Source: Cristatella mucedo (Eukaryota; Bryozoa; Phylactolaemata; Cristatellidae). Taken from it: 64,000 bases of DNA. Positions 56,841-64,000 of the stretch are shown here, in pieces. Position 1 is the first letter of the stretch; each line of letters begins with the position of its first letter. The stretch spans positions 975,001 through 1,039,000 of the forward strand of contig WPIO01000001.1 in the NCBI GenBank assembly GCA_009760855.2. Direction: 5' to 3'. The notes under the pieces are model-generated. The model was given only the letters and a program-made list of their open reading frames with translations, was not told where the DNA came from and ran no database searches. The translations under genes and the position numbers were made by a program.

Positions 56841-58920
56841 TTGAAAGTTCCGTGGTTTTACTGTGGACGCAGCGGATAGTTAGATGTAATGGCAAATGAG
56901 GCTCCAGCTCTGCCAATTTTTCTTCAATTCACCAGGAATTGGGGTATTTTTCATGTGAGATTGCTATCGATCGCCTTTCATTGCTCGAGATTGTACGTGC
57001 TCAATTGCGTGACAGGATTTGATTGGAATTTCAACACAGTGGGCTGTGACAGGTAAGATATTTTTGATCTTGACCCAGTCACTTTCCAGTGATTTGTGGT
57101 GGACCATAATGGGTTGCCTTATTTGCCCGGGCCATTGCCAACTGATGCCATGCATTGCCCAAAAATGAACGGTCATAGCTGGTTGAAAGTATGTGTGCAC
57201 GAAGTGAGATGTTAGGCGGAATGAGATTTGGAGCTTGGTGCAGCCGATTTCTTGTCGATTTGCTATGGATTTCAGCATTAGTCCCTGCCATTACTGTCGA
57301 TTGCCATGCACTGTTGACAATTAACGTATACAATAGCATGAAAGTCCCACGATTTTATCTTGAGCACAAAGAAATGTGAAATGCAATGATGATCGGCATT
57401 TCGTGCACCCAATTTAGTGTCAACTTGCCAAGGATTGTATTTAATGGCATATTCGAGCCCGGCCGTTGCCACTGATTGCCATGCATTGCCAGAGATTGTA
57501 TGCACTCAATTGCTTAAAATGATTTTGTTGCCTTTAAAGAGTGTTTTTTTAATATTAAAAATTGAAGCGTTTTGATACAGATTTCAGAGCATTTTGCATC
57601 TGATTGCAGTAAATTGAGGTATAGGCCCGGTCCATTGCAGCTAGTTGCAGAGCATTGCTGCCTAATGATCGAGGCGATTGTAGTGAATTATGGGATTAAA
57701 CAAACACCAAATATTAGAGCAACGTGCTATCACTATTGGAGCGTAAAGTGTGCGTGTTCTGGTCGTTTTTTGGCAGGTTGTGGTACAATGCCATACTGGC
57801 CGGGGCAGTTGCAGTCGATTGCAGTGCCTTGCTGGAGAATGGCCAAGGCAATTTTCGTCAAGTTATACAAGTGCACAATACCGAGTAGTAGAGCAGCGCT
57901 CAATCGTAATTAAAGCTTCTAATGTAAGCATTCTTGTCGCGGTGTAGCAAATTTCAGTAGATTTTAGCGGATTGAGGTGGATTGTGGAATGGGATCGGGT
58001 TGATGCACTCGTTTGCAATTCATTGCAGGAGAACGCGTGGGCACAATGAAGCGAAATTTTGTGGATGCATTTTGAACCAAGTTTATTCCTATATGCAATG
58101 TCAATTAGAGCTTCGCGATGACAATTTGAGAACAGATTGCAGTAGAACAGAGTGGATTGCTGTAGCTTTCCAGGTCATTTTAGGGGATCACCGCCCATTT
58201 TCACCATGCGAAGTTGCGGAATTGTTTTGTATGGTTGTGCACACCGAACAGTGCCCTTTAATTTGAAATGAAAATTTTAACTCGCGCAATTTATTTCGAT
58301 CTTTTATTCGGTGGATTCTGTTGATTAAATTAGATTGCTGTATTGGCCCTGGCTATGGCAGTCGATTGCAGGGCATTGCACGAGAACGGAAGTGCCAGTG
58401 CAAGTGAAACATTTTAATGCAATTGTAGCAGAGTGTGGTGTCAACTGCAATACAAAAAATAGCTTTTTAATCCGGATTTTTTTTGGCACGGAGGAAGGTA
58501 GTGGATTGTGGTGGATTGTGGTTTTGGCCTGGGCCACTGCAATCCTTTTTCAGTTAACTTTTTGAAAACACGTGAGCGGAATCGAGGGAACTTTTCTGGG
58601 TACTTTGTGAGTGTAGCGAAGTTTGATATTACAGTGTTTTTGGAGCTTTTCGCAGCAGATTTGGGGTGGACTTGACAAGAACTACAGTGGATTGAGATGG
58701 ATTGTGGTGGATGGTCCTACAGGCGTTCTGCGTCAAAGTTGATTTTCATAAGGGGGCGTGTGGCAGCAACATGAAATTTTCTGGACAGATAAATTTGAAC
58801 GTGAACTACAAAATCAAGGCAAAATCTGAGCTAGGCAAGGCTTACGTCTGGTTTTGATAGCTTAATCGGAGTGGATTGCTGTTTATTTTGGTAATTCGTC
58901 GAACCCATTTTCCACAACGG
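56841..58920 (-). repeat. Palindrome right arm
   Basis: The inner end TTGAAAGTTCCGTGGTTTTA, CTGTGGACGCAGC complements GCTGCGTCCAAAGTAAACCG, TGGAGTTTTCAA at 55999-56029. By eye, arm-to-arm identity is about 75-85 percent in the inner units and lower toward the outer end. Confidence 0.85.
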
Positions 58921-58956
58921 AAGGAATGTTGAGTGGGCCAGCTGCTTCAGCATTTG

Positions 58957-59035
58957 TAATTAGTGCAGCGTCTGACCACTAACGTGTGCCCCAGCTGCAG
59001 CAGGTTGTTGGGGTTTTGACTTGACCGGGCTTTTG
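58957..59035 (+). repeat. Direct repeat flanking the palindrome, right copy
   Basis: TAATTAGTGCAGCGTCTGAC, CACTAACGTGTGCCCC and CAGCTGCAGCAGGTTG, then GGGCTTTTG. Same orientation as 53314-53402. Here the repeat lies 36 bp outside the palindrome, against about 550 bp on the left. Confidence 0.5.
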
Positions 59036-60430
59036 GTGTAAGGAATATTGCCCGCCACAGCTGACTTCCCCATCTGTGGTGAGTCAGTCCGCTCTCATAC
59101 AGGCATAGGTGTGAGAATAAACCAAGAGTTTCACTTTCCGCTTATGTGCGTGCAATGTCCCTGTGAGATTCCGTTAGACCTGCCGCTTCCGGAGTCTTAG
59201 CAATGCAACGCTTCCTACTTTGGTTACTGTTTGCTGTATTTATTTTCCTTGATGACCACTCAAGTAGCCTACCTTTTTTTTAAGTGTATCACTGGATGGA
59301 AAAACTTAGGGTAGTACCATTAAGTATCCAAGACACATAGACCGAATGTTTGGTGAGTTTCTGAATATGCCTAAATGTGTTAGGCCATCAAACTTTATCC
59401 CGTAAATTCCTATTTCTTAGCTTCTAAAAGTCAAGTGCACTGTCAGTTTCTGAATCCAAAAGTGCATATTGAACTGTAAGAATTTTGCCAGCGGAATTAA
59501 AGTCTCCAATTGCTATTTATCCTTCTAGTCATTTCGCAGATTTTTTCACACACTTTGTCAAAGGAAATATGAACTTGAGTTGTAAGACATTTTAAAATAA
59601 ACATATTGCCCATATTGACAGATATAATATTTTTTGCTGTACATGGTCATTCTTGCCGTCACACTTGCTCACGTGCCATTTTCTAAACGTATGTTACAAG
59701 TCTATGAAGATTAATAGCGTGCTGATTCCATCACAGCTTCTCCTATTCTCAGACTCGTATATTTTCTCTCCGTCACTGCTCAGCTTATATAATTCCTGTG
59801 TCGTCAGGTGGGTATAATCACTGCATCTTTAAAGGTTATGGTAACGCAAAACACCTAGAAATATTGCAGACACCTTGCAACTAGAGTCTTGATTCTGCGT
59901 CTAAATATAATAACACCTCAACGAGTTGCTTCACTTGAACTAAACTGTAACGCCAAAGGTTGAAGAATACTTACAAAGTGCACTTTATGATTTGGAGTGA
60001 ATTGTTCCAGAGGTTCTATATCGCCGAAAGTATGAAAAGATAACAACACGCATGCTGAAATAAGTAAATTATCCTTAATAGTTTTACAGAACCATTAAGC
60101 AGTCTTGAAAATATCTAGTGCTACGTCTTTCTTGAGTGCCTCCAAACCCGCCTTGCTGCAATCGCAGAAAATCCACCATACTAAGTACTTTCATACCCAA
60201 ATGCAAGATATCATTCTGGGCAGGCTTCAATCTATTCATCCTACAGTTTCAATCGGTTTGTATTGATGGATAATGTTACGTAAATAATCAGAGCTCAAAA
60301 CTCGACAGCTGAGAAATCAAATGCATCAGATGTACTTGAATTTTAATATAATCAGTTCATGCTGCTGGGAAGTTAAACGAAATAGATTCGTACTGCTGTT
60401 GCGAGGTGAGTTAAAAGCTTGAAATGCGAC
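59036..60430. other. Intergenic stretch downstream of the discoidin gene
   Basis: AATAAACC near 59114 and a GTTAGACCTGCCGC shared with 53143-53156 are noted. No gene is recognised. Confidence 0.4.
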
Positions 60431-60437
60431 AACAAGC

Positions 60438-60443
60438 TTTATT
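60438..60443 (-). terminator. Polyadenylation signal AATAAA
   Basis: AATAAA on the minus strand, 44 bases after the stop codon of the F5/8 type C gene. Confidence 0.75.
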
Positions 60444-60486
60444 TGCGAATTTTCCCAATGATTTTAGAAGGAATTACTCAGGAATA

Positions 60487-61291
60487 TTAGCAGCCAAACA
60501 CTTCAACTTTAGTGCTTGGGTGATTGAAGAAAGAGAGAACGTGAAGCCGCAAGGCTCGAGCACCGACAATTGGCTTGCGTAGAGTGTTTCGCTCCACACT
60601 GTTTGATTCAATGTTGCCTTGAAATACCTAAAAGAAACAGAGACAAGGTTTTTTCTGATGCAAAGTGGCTCTCAATACGCAGTCATTTTAAAAACATGGT
60701 AGAATAATTTGCCTTCTGAATGGCCATAAATGCAGTAGAGTTAACCTTTGAATAAACACTATCTCAAGTGACTAAGGGTTCCAGTGTAATAGGTTTTCCT
60801 CTAACACAAAAGCATTGTAAGGCGTCGTATTAGATTGATTACAGTTAAATGAATAAGATAGCATATACTATATATTGGCATTATTCTATAGTGCTCAGAT
60901 CGTTTACCCGAGTCTCTCCATCTTCTGTGTAGTCCACAAATGTTGAACCATCCCGACTCGTTGAGATCTTGTAAGTTCTCACAAACTGGTTAAGGTTTGG
61001 TCTTCCGGCTGTGGCAATTTGTTTAATCTTGAAAAAGACAAATTGTGCCAAGCATCAGAAAAAGGCGTCCAATTAGAAGAGAAATCACAAATATGGGCTA
61101 AGATCGATTTGTAGTCACACTTACCGTTCGACGGGCTGAGAAATCGAATTGAATGTAGGGATTAGGATCTTTAGCTTGAGCTTCTGCTGCCCATATGAGA
61201 TCTCCGTTGTTACGTGTTCTCGCATACTTTGGCTCGTGATGCCATGCTGGCCAATTGGAACTTGCTTTAAAAGCACTATCCGGCAAGCCAT
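60487..61291 (-). CDS. F5/8 type C (discoidin) domain protein, C-terminal three exons
   Basis: Three minus-strand exons join in frame: 61291-61125, 61028-60908 and 60627-60487 (stop TAA 60489-60487). Acceptors are TATCCACAG, TTTTTCAAG and TTTCTTTTAG; donors are GTAAGT and GTAAAC. The first intron shown is preceded by a phase 1 boundary, the inner two are phase 0. The 142-residue product follows the discoidin order: GLPDSAFKASSNW, then LIWAAEAQAKDPNPYIQFDF, IKQIATAGRPNLNQFVRTYK, ISTSRDGSTFVDYTEDGETR, VFQGNIESNSV, and the closing RKPIVGARALRLHVLSF with KVEVFGC. The first strand of the domain with its Cys must lie in an exon further upstream (above 61300), which I could not find. These domains bind lipids or glycans on extracellular or adhesion proteins. 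No membrane segment follows, so the protein ends with this domain. Confidence 0.92.
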
Positions 61292-62494
61292 CTGTGGATA
61301 AAAACATACATCGTCAGCTTCTCAAGATGTGAAACCTAAGAAGTTTTTTACTTTTTGATTTAGTTGATTTTACTTGTTGATTTGTCATCGTTAAAGAATA
61401 ATCACCAACTCATCTTCTGGCATTGCTTCAGACTTCTTCCAACCTGTTTTAGTAACAAGCTACTTGCAAAGAATAAATATAGTAAAAGTCAATACATTTT
61501 CTCTAGCAGCAGACTCAAGCTAAAAACAAGATATTGATGGGCTATACCAGTTTCTATTTCTGATCACGTGATTTGGTTAACAGTAAAAATAAGACCTTAC
61601 GCCATTGCATTTAGTTTCGGGAAATGCGGTACCAAATGCAATTCAAATATTTTAAAAATACGAATATGTTTTTTCTTCCATAGAGATACTACAACCGCTT
61701 CAATATAGTATATAATTTGACAATAAAACATGGAGCCTGCAGCCGAGTTCGACGATTTATGTCTCCCTATACCTCTTCCCACTACGACGCCCTTAATACA
61801 AATAGAAATCATCGAATTCTGAGTTAGTACTCAGAAGCATGCAACAGAATCCACAATAAATTACTGACGCTTACAGTTTGACGATAATTACAGTTTGTAT
61901 AAACCTACTTTTGAAAAAGCTATCCATAAATTGTTAAGAAAAGAAGTCTTATTTATGACCGATAATGCAAAGATTGTTATGTTCAATCGTTAAATAATCT
62001 TCCTAACCTATTGAAACACTAATTAAGTTTAGTGATCTTAACAAAGACTGGGCAAACGTTGTCTTCTTACGTTTCGCACTTGAGTAAGAAAGTAATATAT
62101 ATTACATCTCCGCTGGCCGGCGGCACGGCCACAAATCACCCTGCATCACGTCCTCTCTCCAAGCTGCCTGTAGTCATTACTTGATATCTCTCTGATTCAG
62201 TCTGGCCTCAGGTGACGAAGCTATTATACTTGTATTAGCATAAAAGAATCACTTGATATAGATATTTTGCCACTGTCTAATGATATATCTTTACAATACA
62301 ATAGACCTGCAGATTTGAAGAGTCTCTGTAATAATAAACGTGCCTAAAGTTACCAGTGACAATATTTTCCTCTCCACAGAATTCGGCCGTCAAGTGCGTT
62401 AATCCAATGTAACTGACGGCTAGTGCATCGCATGTATTTCTCTTCGAATGGTGATTCAATGATTAGTGGCTGAAAATGTATCTGCTAAAAGAGT
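61292..62494. other. Probable intron or upstream region of the discoidin gene
   Basis: AT-rich. It should contain the upstream exons or an intron of the gene at 60487-61291. Minus-strand frames at 61597-61812 and 62277-62459 do not give a convincing exon with the domain's first Cys. Confidence 0.45.
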
Positions 62495-63775
62495 TCATCA
62501 AATATCTCTCGCTTAGTGGATGACTCCAAAGCATTGACGTGAATGAACAAAGATCATCCGAGGTACCTCTAAAATATGGGGTACCTCAGAGCTCCGTGCT
62601 AGGTCTGGTTCTTTTCACATTTTAGACTCTCCCTCTTGATGATGGGATTGCCAAGCACAATCTAGGCTTTCACTTCTATGCTGATGACACCCACTTGTAC
62701 CATTGCTTTGATCCCTCCCAGCCATCGAGCACCTCGAATTCTCTCAACTCACTTGCTGCATGTATTGATGACATCCCCACATGGCCGGCATCCAATCTTC
62801 TAAAACTAAACGACAATAAAAACGAACTTACTAGTTATGGGCAATGCACGTGTGATCCAGAAATTGGAAAGGCTGACGCTCAAAATTGGCTCTGCCAGCA
62901 TATCTCCGGTTGAATCAGCTCTAAGTCTTGGTGTCAGGTTCCAAAGTGACCTCTCGTTAGACGACCACATCAGCTCCACAGTCAAATCTGCTTACTTTCA
63001 GCTACATAACATTCCTAAAATTCGGGCTGGTTTAGATAAGGATAGCACGTTTAAGTTTGTCCATGCATTCGTGACATCCCGTCTCGCTTTTGTAACTAAC
63101 TGCTTACTGGCCTACCGGCATGTGCAATCAGGTAATTACAGCTAGTGCAAAACTCTGCAACTGTGCATAACTCTGCAACAAGTCTGCCGTAAACGTCACA
63201 GATGCCACATAACACCACTTCTCGCTGACCTGCACTGGCTACTGGTCAAGCAAACGATTGACTTTATAGAGTTTTGTTGCTCACTTTTAGGTCTCTTCTT
63301 TCTATGGTTCGAGCCTGTTTCTCTGATCAACTGCTCCACCAGGCCAAGCATCGTACCACTCGCTTTTCAAAATACCTCATACAAACCTTAAATCCTTTGG
63401 AGACCGCGCATTTAGTTCGTATGCCCCCAAAGCCTGGAACTCCCTTCCGACCTGCGTCAGAACATCCCCTGACCTGACCACATTTAAAAGGAACTTAAAA
63501 ACTCACCTATTAGGACAGCATTTAGTGAGTTCCTATTATTTGTCCTTGATGTGCTTATGCATGCTGACGCTGTGCATGCTGCCACTACCCACATTTGAAT
63601 GCTGACCCTGTGCATGTCACATCTTACCACGTTGTTCATGTTGTTTATCAAGCATAATATTACTCACGATTCAATCGTGGTTCCCTTTGCAGCCAACGTA
63701 AAGCACCTAGGAAGACATTAAGTTATCTGAGGGCGCTGCATCAAGTGCATTATTATTATTAGTATTAATATATCT
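62495..63775 (+). mobile_element. LINE family A, RT palm to 3' end with ATT tail (best preserved)
   Basis: Starts in the RT (SLSG-like, DVNEQRSSEVPLKYGVPQSS), then the palm FYADDTHLYHCFDPSQPSS near 62660-62720 with YADD intact. It continues with RLTLKIGSASISPVESALSL, FQSDLSLDDHISSTVKSAYF, HNIPKIRAGLDKDS and the thumb to LTTFKRNLKTHL. The 3' UTR then ends in GAAGACATTAAGTTATCTGA, GGGCGCTGCATCAAGTGC and ATT repeats. A few shifts and stops break it. Upstream parts (endonuclease, fingers) are absent. Confidence 0.9.
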
Positions 63776-64000
63776 CAATCGATTTCAAATAAGGAATGGC
63801 ATTGACTTACATATAAATCAGTTTAGGCTGTAATCCCCAATAGGTAACTATAGGATACGCCACTGCGAGGAAATTGATTAATATTATTTGCGTTTTGGCA
63901 CTGTAGAAAAGAGTCTTTTGAATAATCCAGCTTTTTCCTCTCTGTGCCCACAATGACCTCTAATTCGTATGACCTGAGCAGTATATCTTTAAAAGGTTCC
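63776..64000. other. Window end, nothing recognised
   Basis: AT-rich sequence after the LINE tail with no supportable feature. Confidence 0.5.

Larger units (their letters stand above)
53950..58920. repeat. Giant imperfect palindrome built of about 170-bp units (foldback-like)
   Basis: Two arms of about 2080 bp (53950-56029 and 56841-58920) are reverse complements, collinear throughout. An 811-bp spacer (56030-56840) is made of the same units in left-arm orientation. Landmark pairs include CAGTGGCCCAGGCC at 54328 with GGCCTGGGCCACTG at 58527, and AGTGACTGGGTCAAGA at 55790 with TCTTGACCCAGTCACT at 57069. Others are CACGAAGTGAGATGTTAGGC on the right with its complement at 55656, and CACTTTAAGCTCCAATAGCG with its diverged complement near 57745. 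Units recur about every 155-195 bp and share GGCAAT, a GGCCCGGGCC-like core, and CAATCCA. Open frames inside are overlapping by-products. Drosophila foldback elements have long inverted repeats made of tandem units, which is the closest known design; an inverted satellite array is the alternative. Confidence 0.88.

Noticed and set aside
54436-58565. Many overlapping open frames of 60-161 codons within the palindrome
   Set aside because: They occur in several frames on both strands, mirror each other between arms, and have no domain or splice logic. The repeat's composition explains them.
53950-58920. CRISPR array
   Set aside because: Units are about 170 bp, diverged and inverted, without short exact repeats and unique spacers, and the genome is animal-like.

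Overview
This window looks like a repeat-dense stretch of an animal genome, most likely a marine or freshwater invertebrate. The sequence does not fix the species. The support is: spliced exons of an F5/8 type C (discoidin) domain gene, long intergenic stretches, many decayed non-LTR retrotransposons of the CR1/L2 type, tRNA-derived SINEs, Ty1/copia and Ty3/gypsy elements, and microsatellites. There is no bacterial-style gene packing. Almost every open frame longer than 60 codons is part of a mobile element or occurs by chance.

Two LINE families dominate. Family A (366-1430, 4861-5187, 15490-16700, 19500-20805, 24370-25330, 34175-34980, 40190-40930, 42440-43335, 43977-44381, 50195-51250, 62495-63775) ends in a conserved tail close to GAGATTAAGTTCTCT followed by GGGCGCTTTATCAAG and then ATT repeats. 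Family B (2185-2500, 25335-26330, 31955-33190, 37900-39320, 43336-45130) has a different 3' end. A tRNA-derived SINE (22258-22403, 30830-30975) carries the family A tail, which points to family A as its mobilising partner. LTR elements are: a whole but defective copia element with 333-bp LTRs and a 5-bp target duplication (26336-30073); a collapsed gypsy element with a tRNA-Leu primer site (22404-24168); the 5' end of a gypsy element with a tRNA-Lys primer site (about 9590-11250); and two related solo LTRs (12884-13607, 25412-26115). Insertions are nested, so relative ages can be read off.

The right third (46.7-64 kb) holds the host signal. The last three exons of a discoidin-domain gene lie on the minus strand at 60487-61291. 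A decayed genomic copy of the same three exons lies at about 49061-49740. A separate pair of well-spliced exons on the plus strand (46719-46742 and 47512-47635) encodes an acidic C-terminal tail.

The most striking structure lies between the two discoidin copies. It is an imperfect palindrome of about 5 kb (53950-58920) with two arms of about 2080 bp and an 811-bp spacer. Both arms and the spacer are built from diverged tandem units of about 170 bp rich in GGCAAT/ATTGCC, with a GGCCCGGGCC-like core. No coding capacity is visible in it. It resembles a foldback element or an inverted satellite array, and I do not recognise the family.
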